Below are positions 1 to 6,894 of a DNA stretch of 7,665 bases, piece by piece; the first letter of the stretch is position 1, and the number at the start of each line of letters is the position of its first letter. This stretch comes from JBBSIG01 sp038232215 (GTDB taxonomy: Bacteria; Actinomycetota; Thermoleophilia; Gaiellales; Gaiellaceae). A model generated the notes under the pieces. The model was not told the origin of the DNA. It saw only the letters and a program-made list of their open reading frames with translations, and did no database searches. A program made the position numbers and the translations under genes. Where the stretch lies: positions 1-7,665 of the forward strand of contig JBBSIG010000124.1 in the NCBI GenBank assembly GCA_038232215.1. The letters are read 5' to 3'.

Positions 1-628
1 CGCGGGCCGCGCGAGCGTGGCCGACGAGTTCATGCCCCCGCAGGTCTTCGGTTACGCAAAGGACGTCGTCAAGTACCCGTACAACCCCGAGAAGGCGAAG
101 TCGCTTCTGCGCAAGGCCGGCCAGACGTTGCCGGTCAAGATCGAGTTCTGGTACCCGACGAACGTGACGCGGCCGTACATGCCCGATCCGAAGCGGAACT
201 TCGAGGCCTTCTCCGCAAGCCTCGAGAAGTCCGGCTTCCAGGTCGAGGCGCACAGCGCGCCGTGGCGGCCGGACTACGTCGGGAAGGTGAACGAGGGATC
301 GGCCGGGCACCTGAACCTGATCGGCTGGACCGGTGACTACGGTGACCCGGACAACTTCATCGGAACCTTCTTCCAGGGGTCCAGTCCGCAGTTCGGCTTC
401 AAGAACGCGAAGCTCACGAAGCTGCTCGACCAGGCCGAGGCCGAGACGGACCAGGCCAAGCGGATCAAGCTCTACCAGGAGGCGAACCGGCAGATCATGA
501 AGTTCCTGCCGGGCGTGCCCTACGCGCACTCGCGGCCTGCGCTCGGCTTCCAGCGTGCCGTCAACGGCTTCATCGCGAGCCCCGTCGGTGAGGACGAGTT
601 CGCGAACGTGACCATCGGGGGCCAGTAA
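1..628 (+). CDS. Peptide ABC transporter solute-binding protein, family 5 (C-terminal part, 5' partial)
   Basis: Extracellular ligand receptor of an Opp/Dpp-type importer; it would bind peptides (or a related solute such as nickel or a glycoside) and deliver them to the permease encoded next. The frame is open from base 2, so the gene begins before the window; the GTG at 17 is an internal valine. About 208 residues of a family that usually has 500-600 are visible, ending in TAA at 626-628. The segment WTGDYGDPDNF (about 311-360) matches the C-terminal lobe signature of DppA-type proteins; by family knowledge its first Asp contacts the peptide alpha-amino group. An LPP-like MPPQVFGY stretch, a YNPEKAKSLL helix and a C-terminal FLPGVPYAHSRPALGF stretch also fit family 5. 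dppB follows after 28 bases, so it is very likely the first gene of the same operon. Exact substrate is not readable from this part. Confidence 0.93.
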   Translation, partial: AGRASVADEFMPPQVFGYAKDVVKYPYNPEKAKSLLRKAGQTLPVKIEFWYPTNVTRPYMPDPKRNFEAFSASLEKSGFQVEAHSAPWRPDYVGKVNEGSAGHLNLIGWTGDYGDPDNFIGTFFQGSSPQFGFKNAKLTKLLDQAEAETDQAKRIKLYQEANRQIMKFLPGVPYAHSRPALGFQRAVNGFIASPVGEDEFANVTIGGQ

Positions 629-636
629 GGAATAAC

Positions 637-686
637 GAGCAGCCGGCGGACGATCGATGCTGAGATTCGTCGTCCGCCGGCTGCTC
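637..686 (+). promoter_or_regulatory. Perfect 17-bp hairpin enclosing the dppB start codon
   Basis: Left arm 637-653 (GAGCAGCCGGCGGACGA) is perfectly complementary to right arm 670-686 (TCGTCCGCCGGCTGCTC); the loop 654-669 contains the ATG at 657-659. The only Shine-Dalgarno-like sequence, GGCGGA at 645-650, lies inside the left arm, so in mRNA it would be buried while the start codon stays in the loop. The right arm also encodes dppB residues 5-10. Hairpins between a binding-protein gene and its permease gene are known in other importers to protect the upstream message and lower permease output; here the hairpin would additionally limit ribosome entry. The complementarity is directly visible; the regulatory role is inferred. 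Confidence 0.72.
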
Positions 687-1661
687 CTGCTCGTCCCGAT
701 CCTGCTCGGCCTCTCGATTCTCGTCTTCCTCTGGATCAGGGCCCTGCCGGGCAGCCCGGCCGAGTCGCTGCTCGGCGAGCGGGCGAACGCGTCGACGGTC
801 GCCGCGATCCGGAAGCGCTACGGGCTCGACGAGCCGATCTACAAGCAGTACCTGCGGTACGTCAAGACGACCGCGCAGGGTGATCTCGGGGTCAGCATCG
901 CCTCCCGGCGGCGCGTCACGGAGGAGATCAGGCAGCGCTTCCCGGCCACGATCGAGCTCGCCCTCGCAGCGATCGTGTTCGCCGTCTCGCTCGGGATTCC
1001 GCTCGGTTTCCTAGCCGCGAAACGATACGGCTCCATCTTCGACCACGCGAGCCTCGTCGCCTCGCTGATCGGGATCTCCATCCCGATCTTCTTCCTCGCC
1101 CTGATCCTGAAGTACATCTTCGCGGTCCGGCTCGGCTGGCTCCCGAGCGTGGGGCGGGTCTCGGTGCTGATCGACCTGAAGCATCCCACGAACTTCTACG
1201 TGCTCGACGCTGTGCTGGAGCGCAACTGGGCCGCGCTCTGGGACGTCCTCAAGCACCTGATCCTGCCCGCCGTCGCGCTCGGCTCGATTCCGCTCGCCAT
1301 CGTGGCGCGGATCACTCGCGCGGCGGTCCTCGACGTCCAGAACGAGGACTACGTCCGCACTGCCCGGGCGAAAGGGCTCGCTCCGGCGATCGTCGATCGC
1401 CGGCACGTGCTCCGGAACGCGCTGCTTCCCGTCACGACGATCATCGGCCTCCAGACGGGGCTGCTCCTCTCGGGCGCGATCTTGACCGAGACCGTGTTCG
1501 CCTACCCCGGGATCGGCACCTGGTTGAGCGAGGCGATCTTCAACCGCGACTACCCCGTGCTGCAGGGCGGGATCCTCTTTCTCGCGATCGTCTTCGTTCT
1601 CGTCAATCTCCTGGTCGACATCTCCTACGGGATCCTCAACCCGCGCATCCGCCTCTCGTGA
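657..1661 (+). CDS. dppB: Peptide ABC transporter permease, DppB/OppB type
   Basis: Inner-membrane subunit that forms the translocation path together with DppC. The 334-residue length is normal for the family. Residues 1-30 show the classic N-terminal start of DppB proteins (basic residues, then a long hydrophobic helix and an ALPGSP turn). Further hydrophobic segments lie near 98-122, 131-157, 198-218, 260-283 and 302-325. The cytoplasmic coupling (EAA) loop that docks on the ATPase is at about 230-258, with EDYVRTARAKGL followed by LRNALLP, and the family motif FAYPGIGTWL is at 281-290. ATG at 657 was chosen because the protein begins exactly at the conserved MLRFVVRRLL stretch; the GGCGGA before it is weak and lies in a strong hairpin. 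The stop overlaps the dppC start by 4 bases (GTGA). Peptide is the likeliest substrate, but DppB-like permeases also carry nickel, opines and glycosides. Confidence 0.95.
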   Translation: MLRFVVRRLLLLVPILLGLSILVFLWIRALPGSPAESLLGERANASTVAAIRKRYGLDEPIYKQYLRYVKTTAQGDLGVSIASRRRVTEEIRQRFPATIELALAAIVFAVSLGIPLGFLAAKRYGSIFDHASLVASLIGISIPIFFLALILKYIFAVRLGWLPSVGRVSVLIDLKHPTNFYVLDAVLERNWAALWDVLKHLILPAVALGSIPLAIVARITRAAVLDVQNEDYVRTARAKGLAPAIVDRRHVLRNALLPVTTIIGLQTGLLLSGAILTETVFAYPGIGTWLSEAIFNRDYPVLQGGILFLAIVFVLVNLLVDISYGILNPRIRLS

Positions 1662-2566
1662 GCGTCGCCGAGCTCGAGTCCAGGGAGCTTCGGCTCGAGG
1701 CGCCGAGCGGTCTCTGGCGCGACGCCTGGCTGCGTCTGCGGCGCAACCCGGGCGCGATCGTGGGCCTCGCCTTCGTCCTGCTCTTCGTTCTCGCCGCCGC
1801 GCTCGCTCCGCTGCTCGCGCCCTACTCCCCCCGCGAGCAGAATCTCGCGCTCATCCAGCAGGGCTGCTGTCCCGGGCCGTCGGGCAGCCACCTGCTCGGC
1901 GTGGACGAGCTCGGGCGGGACGAGCTCTCGCGGATCCTCTTCGGGGCGCGCTTCTCGCTCCTCGTCGGCGTCGTCTCGGTGGCGGTGGGGCTCTCGGCCG
2001 GCATGGCGCTCGGGTCGATTGCCGGCTACGCGGGCGGCATCGTCGACTCGGTGATCATGCGGATGATGGACGTCATGCTCTCGATCCCGGGTCTCCTGCT
2101 CGCGATCGGGATCGTCGCCCTGCTCGGCCCCGGCTTCTTCCAGATCATGGTGGCGGTTGGAGTCGCGAACACGCCCATCTTCGCGCGCCTCCTGCGCGGG
2201 TCGATTCTCGCCCAGCGCGAGAACGACTTCGTCCTCGCCGCTCGCTCGGTCGGCGTGCGCCGCGGCGCGATCCTCGCCTCGCACATCCTCCCGAACGCGA
2301 TCTCGCCCGTGATCGTGCAGGGAACCCTCGCTCTCGCGACGGCGATCATCGACGTGGCCGGCCTCGGTTTCCTCGGCCTCGGCCCGCAGGATCCCTCGAC
2401 CCCGGAGTGGGGCACGATGCTGACGAACGCCGACCTCTATCTCCAGAACGCGCCCTTCCTGGCGATCGTGCCGGGCATCGCGATCGTCATCTCCGTCCTC
2501 GGCTTCAACCTGATCGGCGACGGCCTCCGCGAGGCGCTCGACCCCAAGCTCCGTGGCCGCTCCTAG
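1658..2566 (+). CDS. dppC: Peptide ABC transporter permease, DppC/OppC type
   Basis: Second membrane subunit of the importer channel, 302 residues, typical length. Residues 20-57 form the OppC N-terminal domain (WRDAWLRLRRNPGAIVGL, then a transmembrane helix ending in LLAPYSP). HLLGVDELGRDELSRILFGAR at about 78-98 is the highly conserved segment after it. Hydrophobic helices follow near 100-123, 138-156, 160-172, 218-240 and 266-286. The ATPase-coupling loop is at about 189-213 (NDFVLAARSVGVRRGAILASHILPN), and GLGFLGLG with PEWGTML at 235-255 is the C-terminal family signature. GTG at 1658 overlaps the dppB stop (GTGA) and has no Shine-Dalgarno sequence, so translation is probably coupled to dppB. 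An adjacent cysteine pair at 70-71 lies in the external loop after helix 1; its meaning is unknown. Confidence 0.95.
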   Translation: MSVAELESRELRLEAPSGLWRDAWLRLRRNPGAIVGLAFVLLFVLAAALAPLLAPYSPREQNLALIQQGCCPGPSGSHLLGVDELGRDELSRILFGARFSLLVGVVSVAVGLSAGMALGSIAGYAGGIVDSVIMRMMDVMLSIPGLLLAIGIVALLGPGFFQIMVAVGVANTPIFARLLRGSILAQRENDFVLAARSVGVRRGAILASHILPNAISPVIVQGTLALATAIIDVAGLGFLGLGPQDPSTPEWGTMLTNADLYLQNAPFLAIVPGIAIVISVLGFNLIGDGLREALDPKLRGRS

Positions 2567-3578
2567 GGAGCCGCTCCTCTCCGTCGACGGGCTGCGCGTC
2601 GAGTTCTGGACGAGCCGGGGAACCGTGCACGCGGTCAACGGGATCTCGTTCGACATCGCGCCAGGGGAGACGCTCGGGATCGTGGGCGAGTCCGGCTGCG
2701 GCAAGAGCGTCACGTCGCTCGCGCTGCTCGGGATTCTTCCCCGGGCCGGCCGTGTGGTTGGTGGAACGGCGACCCTGAGCGGCCGGGATCTCCTGCGGCT
2801 GTCGGACCGGGAGCTGCGGCGGATCCGAGGCAAGGAGATCGCGATGATCTTCCAGGATCCGATGACGAGCCTGAACCCGGTGCTGACCGTGGGCCGGCAG
2901 ATCCGCGAGGCGATCGAGACCCACCTCGGGCTCGACCGTCGGGCCGCTCGTCGCAGAGTCGTGGAGCTCCTCGACCAGGTCGGCATTCCGGCCGCCAAGG
3001 ATCGAGCCTCGGACTACCCGCATCAGTTCTCGGGCGGGATGCGCCAGCGGGCGATGATCGCCATGGCGCTCGCCTGCGAGCCAAAGCTTCTGATCGCCGA
3101 CGAGCCGACGACGGCGCTCGACGTCACGATTCAGGCCCAGATCCTCGACGTCCTGCGCGAGCTCGTTGCCGGACGCGACACCGCGCTGATCCTGATCACG
3201 CACGACCTCGGCGTCGTCGCCGGAATGTGCGAGCGCGTTCACGTCATGTACGCGGGGATGTTCATGGAGACGGGCTCCGCGGAGCAGCTCTTCGGGCGGC
3301 CGCGTCATCCGTACACGCTCGGCCTGCTGCAGAGCGTTCCGCGCCTCGACGCCGAGCGACCCACCCGGCTGCAGCCGATCGAGGGAATTCCACGCGACAT
3401 GCTGCGTCCACCGAGCGCGTGCCCGTTCCAGCCGCGCTGCCGCTACGAGGTGGAGGCCTCGAGACAGGAGGTGCCGCCGCTCCTCGAGATCGAGCCGGGC
3501 CATCGGGTGGCCTGCTTCAACCCGGTGCCCGCCGACGAATGGCAGAAGTCGCGCGCCGTCCCGGCCTCCGCGCGATGA
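2553..3578 (+). CDS. dppD: Peptide ABC transporter ATP-binding protein, DppD/OppD type
   Basis: Cytoplasmic ATPase that powers import as a heterodimer with DppF; 341 residues, normal length. Visible motifs: Walker A GESGCGKS at 45-52, Q-loop Gln101 in FQDPMTSLNP, ABC signature FSGGMRQR at 159-166, Walker B LLIADEP at 179-185 with catalytic Glu184, D-loop ALD at 188-190 and switch His217. The oligopeptide-specific C-terminal domain follows (RHPYTLGLL near 251, then the cysteine region). Such domains usually carry four cysteines binding a [4Fe-4S] cluster; here Cys290, Cys296 and Cys321 remain, but the position expected for the third cysteine is Ser303 (codon TCG). GTG at 2553 lies inside the dppC end (14-base overlap) with no good Shine-Dalgarno sequence; it puts the conserved LLSVDGLRVEF stretch at residue 8, as usual. 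Its stop overlaps the dppF start. Confidence 0.95.
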   Translation: MAAPREPLLSVDGLRVEFWTSRGTVHAVNGISFDIAPGETLGIVGESGCGKSVTSLALLGILPRAGRVVGGTATLSGRDLLRLSDRELRRIRGKEIAMIFQDPMTSLNPVLTVGRQIREAIETHLGLDRRAARRRVVELLDQVGIPAAKDRASDYPHQFSGGMRQRAMIAMALACEPKLLIADEPTTALDVTIQAQILDVLRELVAGRDTALILITHDLGVVAGMCERVHVMYAGMFMETGSAEQLFGRPRHPYTLGLLQSVPRLDAERPTRLQPIEGIPRDMLRPPSACPFQPRCRYEVEASRQEVPPLLEIEPGHRVACFNPVPADEWQKSRAVPASAR

Positions 3579-4651
3579 CGGTGGACGGCGCGCTCGTCGA
3601 GCTCGACTCGCTCAAGGTCTACTTCCCGATCAAGAGCGGGCTCGTCCTCGACCGCCATGTGGGGGACATCAAGGCGGTCGACGACGTCACGCTCGAGATC
3701 AGGCGCGGTGAGACGCTCGGTCTCGTGGGCGAGTCGGGGTGCGGAAAGTCGACCATCGGCCGCGCTATCAATCGGCTCTACGAGCCCACCGAGGGCCGCA
3801 TCCTGTTCGACGGCCAGGACATCACCCATCTCGACGAGACGGAGCTGCGCCCGCTCAGGCGGCGGATGCAGATGGTCTTCCAGGACCCCTTCGCCTCGCT
3901 GAACCCACGACACAGCGTCGGCCGGATCGTCGGCGAGCCGATGCGCGTGCACGGTCTCGCCTCCCGGGGAGAGGTCGGCGGGCACGTTCGCAGGCTCCTC
4001 GAGACCGTCGGGCTGCCGGCCGACGCCGCCTCGCGCTACCCGCACGAGTTCTCGGGTGGACAGCGGCAGCGCATCGGCGTCGCGCGCGCGATCGCAGTCA
4101 ATCCCGACTTCATCGTCGCCGACGAGCCGGTGTCGGCGCTCGACGTCTCCATCCAGGCGCAGATCGTGAACCTGCTCGAGGAGCTTCAGACCGACCTCGA
4201 GCTCACCTACCTCTTCATCGCGCACGATCTGGCTGTCGTCCGGCACATCTCGGATCGAATCGCGGTCATGTACCTCGGCTCGATCGTCGAGGTCTCTCCT
4301 GCGGACGCGCTCTACGAGAATCCGCTGCACCCGTACACGATCTCGCTGCTCTCGGCGATCCCGATCCCTGACCCGGTCGTCGAGCGCGAGCGGCGGACGA
4401 TCCTGCTCGCTGGCGACTTGCCCAGCCCGGCGAACCCTCCGCACGCATGCCGGTTCCACACCAGGTGCCCGTACGTGCAGCCGACCCGCTGCCGCGAGGA
4501 GCGCCCGCCGCTGCGCCTGCTCGCACCCGGCCACACGGTCGCCTGTCACTGGGCCGAGGAGATCAAGCAGGGAACGATCGGGCCGCACGAGGTAGAGCCG
4601 ATCTTCGAGCCGGGTCCGCAGGAGCCCGCCTACGAGCCGCCACCCGTCTGA
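3575..4651 (+). CDS. dppF: Peptide ABC transporter ATP-binding protein, DppF/OppF type
   Basis: Second ATPase of the importer, 358 residues. Motifs: Walker A GESGCGKS at 52-59, Q-loop Gln103 in FQDPFASLNP, ABC signature FSGGQRQR at 159-166, Walker B FIVADEP at 179-185 with Glu184, SALD at 187-190 and switch His217. The early YFPIKSGL segment (16-23) and the DIKAVDDV strand identify it as the OppF/DppF rather than the OppD/DppD partner. The C-terminal domain has all four cysteines of the usual iron-sulfur motif (292, 298, 306, 324). A Pro/Glu-rich tail from about 337 to 358 extends past the normal end. ATG at 3575 overlaps the dppD stop as ATGA and lacks a Shine-Dalgarno sequence, consistent with coupled translation. 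The frame stays open upstream to 3227, but that part reads against the dppD coding frame and is not used. Confidence 0.95.
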   Translation: MTVDGALVELDSLKVYFPIKSGLVLDRHVGDIKAVDDVTLEIRRGETLGLVGESGCGKSTIGRAINRLYEPTEGRILFDGQDITHLDETELRPLRRRMQMVFQDPFASLNPRHSVGRIVGEPMRVHGLASRGEVGGHVRRLLETVGLPADAASRYPHEFSGGQRQRIGVARAIAVNPDFIVADEPVSALDVSIQAQIVNLLEELQTDLELTYLFIAHDLAVVRHISDRIAVMYLGSIVEVSPADALYENPLHPYTISLLSAIPIPDPVVERERRTILLAGDLPSPANPPHACRFHTRCPYVQPTRCREERPPLRLLAPGHTVACHWAEEIKQGTIGPHEVEPIFEPGPQEPAYEPPPV

Positions 4652-4749
4652 CGACGGACTGCTCTGGATCCTCTGCCGGAGGCCCTAACAGGCTCCTCAC
4701 GGACGCCTGCGAGAATCTCCGTATCCCTGCCGACGGAGGTACGAGCTCG
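4652..4749 (+). promoter_or_regulatory. Spacer between dppF and the second binding-protein gene, with a short hairpin
   Basis: A short imperfect hairpin is formed by GGAGGCC (4678-4684) and GGCTCC (4691-4696) with a 6-base loop and one bulged G. It has no T-run, so it is at best a weak attenuator or RNA-processing site. I see no convincing -35/-10 pair here, so the downstream gene may be read through from the importer operon; a separate promoter cannot be excluded. Confidence 0.25.
4735..4740 (+). promoter_or_regulatory. Ribosome binding site deciding a TTG start
   Basis: GGAGGT lies 9 bases before TTG at 4750. This is the strongest Shine-Dalgarno sequence before any of the transport genes and it decides the start: the frame is open further upstream, but only this TTG gives a clean lipoprotein signal peptide. 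Confidence 0.8.
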
Positions 4750-6456
4750 TTGAAGCGACGGCTGCAGGCACTTGCCGTGTCCCTGCTGGCCGGCGGCGTT
4801 GCACTCGCCACGGCCGGCTGTCTGGGCGGTGGCGGCGAGAGCGAGGTCGCCCAGACGACGGCAGCTGCGAGGACCACCGCCGCAAGCGTCACCACCGCGG
4901 GCCCGGGTACGACGCGGGCGGGCAAGGCGAGCAAGCGGTTCGCGAACTTCAGGGTGATCTACAACACCGGCATCGACTTCCTCGACCCGGGCCTCTCGTA
5001 CACCGTGGAGGGCCGCAGGATCCTCTGGAACGTCTACCTGGGGCTGCTCGGGTACAGACACGTGAGCGGGCCGGCCGGGGCGACGCTCGTCCCCGCCCTG
5101 GCCGAGGGCCTGCCGCGGATCTCGTCCGGCGGCCGGGTTTACGAGCTCACTCTTCGTAAGGGGCTCAGGTACTCGAACGGCGAGCCGGTGCGAGCGAGCG
5201 ACTTCGAGTACGCGATCAAGCGGCTCTACCTGCTCGAGTCCCCGGGCGTCGGTCTGTTCTCGAACATCGTCGGCGCCGAGGATTTCGCGACCACCGGTAA
5301 GGGCGATATCCGGGGGATCCAGGCGAACGACGCCACACGCAAGATTACGATCACGCTCACGAAGCCGCAGGGCACGTTCGGGAACATCCTGGCGACGACG
5401 TTCGCGGCTCCGGTGCCAGCCGGGACGCCCGCGACCGATCAGTCCACGCACCCGATCCCGGCCACCGGGCCCTACGCGATCCAGAGCTACAGGCCGAACG
5501 TCAGCTTTGCGCTGACCCGAAACCGGCACTTTGCCCCGACCCCGACGGTTCCGCGAGGAAACCCGGACAGGATCACCGGCACGATCGTGGACAGCGACTC
5601 AGCCGCCCTCCAGCGCGTGCTCGAAGGGAAGGCGGACTACGACCTCCATCCGATTCCGGCCGACCGGCTCGCGAGCGTCCGGCGCAAGTACGGGGACCGG
5701 CTCAAGGTCTACACCGTGGCGAACACGTACTACTTCTTCATGAACACTCGCGTGCCGCCCTTCGACAAGCTCGAGGTGCGTCAGGCGGTGAACAACGCGA
5801 TCGATCGCCGAGCGCTCGCGAGCCAGTACAGCGGGTTCGCGACGCCCACCGAGAACGTGCTGCCTCCGACGTACCCGCAGTACAGGAGAATCGACAGGTA
5901 TCCGCACGACCTGGCGCGAGCGAAGCGGCTGATCGAGGCGGCCGGCGCCGCCGGCGCGCGCGTCACCGTGTGGGGAAACGATCGCGAGACGTCGCAGACC
6001 GCGATCACGTATCTCCGCGACGTTCTCAACTCCATCGGCCTCAGGGCATCGGTGAAGACTTCTGGCGCTGCCGTGTACTGGACGACGATCGGCGACCAGG
6101 CGACGAGGGCACAGATCGGATTCGCGAACTGGTACCACGACTACCCGCACCCGACGAATTGGTTCGACGTGCTCCTGAACGGAGAGCGGATCACGCAGCG
6201 GTACAACAACAACTACTCGAACGCGGACGTCCCGGCGATCAACAGGAAGATCGACCAGCTCAAGACGGAGCCCAAGCTAAGCGCCGAGGTCAACGCGGGG
6301 TGGGCACAGCTCGACCGCATGGTCGCGGAGAATGCTCTCTGGGCGCCGTACGCGAACCTGCGCTCCACCGACTTCTTCGGCGCCAGGGTCGACACGCGGT
6401 GCTACGTGAACCACGTTCTCTACGAGTTCGACTTCAGCCAGATTTGCCTCGAGTAG
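4750..6456 (+). CDS. Peptide-type ABC transporter solute-binding lipoprotein, family 5 (second receptor)
   Basis: Lipid-anchored extracellular receptor, 568 residues from a TTG start, the usual family length. The signal peptide has KRR at 2-4, a hydrophobic core at about 7-19 and a lipobox-like TAGC with Cys24 as the predicted lipidated residue; Thr at -3 is less common than Leu. A Gly then Thr/Ala-rich linker (25-60) precedes the folded domain, which starts near FRVIYNTGIDFLDPGLSY (about 67-84). Family-5 marks include LRKGLRYSNGEPVRASDFEYAIKRL, a PATGPY turn, FFMNTRVPPFDKLEVRQAVNNAIDR, and, near the C-terminus, ANWYHDYPHPTNWF. In the last, the first Asp, which by family knowledge contacts the peptide amino end, is kept, but the flanking residues differ strongly from the upstream receptor. 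Cys551 and Cys566 are the only other cysteines and could form a disulfide. It probably feeds the DppBCDF permease just upstream, with another ligand range; it could also serve a different permease. Confidence 0.92.
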   Translation: MKRRLQALAVSLLAGGVALATAGCLGGGGESEVAQTTAAARTTAASVTTAGPGTTRAGKASKRFANFRVIYNTGIDFLDPGLSYTVEGRRILWNVYLGLLGYRHVSGPAGATLVPALAEGLPRISSGGRVYELTLRKGLRYSNGEPVRASDFEYAIKRLYLLESPGVGLFSNIVGAEDFATTGKGDIRGIQANDATRKITITLTKPQGTFGNILATTFAAPVPAGTPATDQSTHPIPATGPYAIQSYRPNVSFALTRNRHFAPTPTVPRGNPDRITGTIVDSDSAALQRVLEGKADYDLHPIPADRLASVRRKYGDRLKVYTVANTYYFFMNTRVPPFDKLEVRQAVNNAIDRRALASQYSGFATPTENVLPPTYPQYRRIDRYPHDLARAKRLIEAAGAAGARVTVWGNDRETSQTAITYLRDVLNSIGLRASVKTSGAAVYWTTIGDQATRAQIGFANWYHDYPHPTNWFDVLLNGERITQRYNNNYSNADVPAINRKIDQLKTEPKLSAEVNAGWAQLDRMVAENALWAPYANLRSTDFFGARVDTRCYVNHVLYEFDFSQICLE

Positions 6457-6551
6457 GGCCTCGAAGCGCGGCCGGGGCGGGCAGCCGGTAATCCCTGGAT
6501 CGGGGTAACGACGCGTTAAAGCGCCCTCCAGCGCCGACCGATACCCGGCCT
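6457..6551 (+). promoter_or_regulatory. Spacer with a weak hairpin before the LuxR-type gene
   Basis: ATCCC (6491-6495) and GGGGT (6502-6506) can form a 5-bp stem including one G-T wobble, without a T-run; as a terminator for the binding-protein gene it would be weak. This stretch should also hold the promoter of the next gene. TTAAAG at 6516 and TACCCG at 6542 are vaguely promoter-like but the spacing (20 bases) is poor. No clear element can be defended. Confidence 0.2.
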
Positions 6552-6881
6552 GTGGACGCCGCAGAGCGCAAAGAGATCCTGAGCCGGTACGTCGACCACT
6601 CGCGTCGCTTCGAAGCTGTGGCGGCACGTCGGGGAACCGGCAACGGCGAGGTGATCCTCTTCTCGGGCCCTTTGCGCGAGCTCGAGCAGGAACCGACGAA
6701 CCGCGAGGTCCAGGTGTTGCAGCTCATCTCGGACGGGCTCGTCAACCGAGAGATCGGAACGCGTCTCTTCCTCTCCGAGGAGACCGTGAAGTCACACGTC
6801 CGACACCTGCTCGCAAAGCTGCAAGCTCGAAGCCGCGCCCATGCCGTAGCCGTAGGTTTCCGGCGCGGCATCATCGCGTAG
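6552..6881 (+). CDS. Small LuxR/GerE-type helix-turn-helix transcription regulator
   Basis: DNA-binding regulator of 109 residues. The C-terminal half (about 47-107) is a complete LuxR/GerE helix-turn-helix: TNREVQVLQLISDGLVNREI and LFLSEETVKSHVRHLLAKL contain the conserved Glu52, Gly62, Asn65, Ile68, Thr78, Val79, Lys80, His82 and Leu90. The first 45 residues are a charged, probably helical segment with no receiver, PAS or autoinducer domain, so it is a stand-alone effector; its signal and targets are unknown. GTG at 6552 is the only conventional start between the upstream in-frame stop (6489-6491) and the domain, and there is no Shine-Dalgarno sequence before it, which fits a leaderless message. 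It lies 95 bases after the second receptor gene and might regulate the importer, but position is the only hint. Similar small LuxR proteins are common in actinobacteria. Confidence 0.88.
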   Translation: MDAAERKEILSRYVDHSRRFEAVAARRGTGNGEVILFSGPLRELEQEPTNREVQVLQLISDGLVNREIGTRLFLSEETVKSHVRHLLAKLQARSRAHAVAVGFRRGIIA

Positions 6882-6894
6882 TCGGCCAAACAAC

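Noticed and set aside
17..19. GTG as the start of the first gene
   Set aside because: The frame is open before it to the window edge and only the C-terminal part of a family-5 receptor is present, so it is an internal codon.
1625..2998. Very long open frames on the - strand across the permease and ATPase genes (also 2505-3503, 3443-4588 and 4630-5529)
   Set aside because: They are antisense to genes with clear family motifs, have low-complexity Arg/Asp/Glu/Ala-rich translations, and result from the strong G/C third-position bias of the real genes.
3227..3574. In-frame upstream extension of dppF
   Set aside because: It overlaps the functional C-terminal domain of dppD, encodes Arg/Ala-rich sequence unlike any ATPase, and ATG at 3575 gives the normal family N-terminus and an ATGA overlap.
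4447..4749. In-frame upstream extension of the second receptor gene
   Set aside because: It overlaps the dppF end and would bury the signal peptide; the TTG at 4750 has a strong ribosome binding site and a proper lipoprotein signal.
5937..5952. GC-rich inverted repeat GGCGGC/GCCGCC in the second receptor gene
   Set aside because: It is explained by Ala/Gly-repeating coding sequence (EAAGAAGA) with G/C-rich codons.
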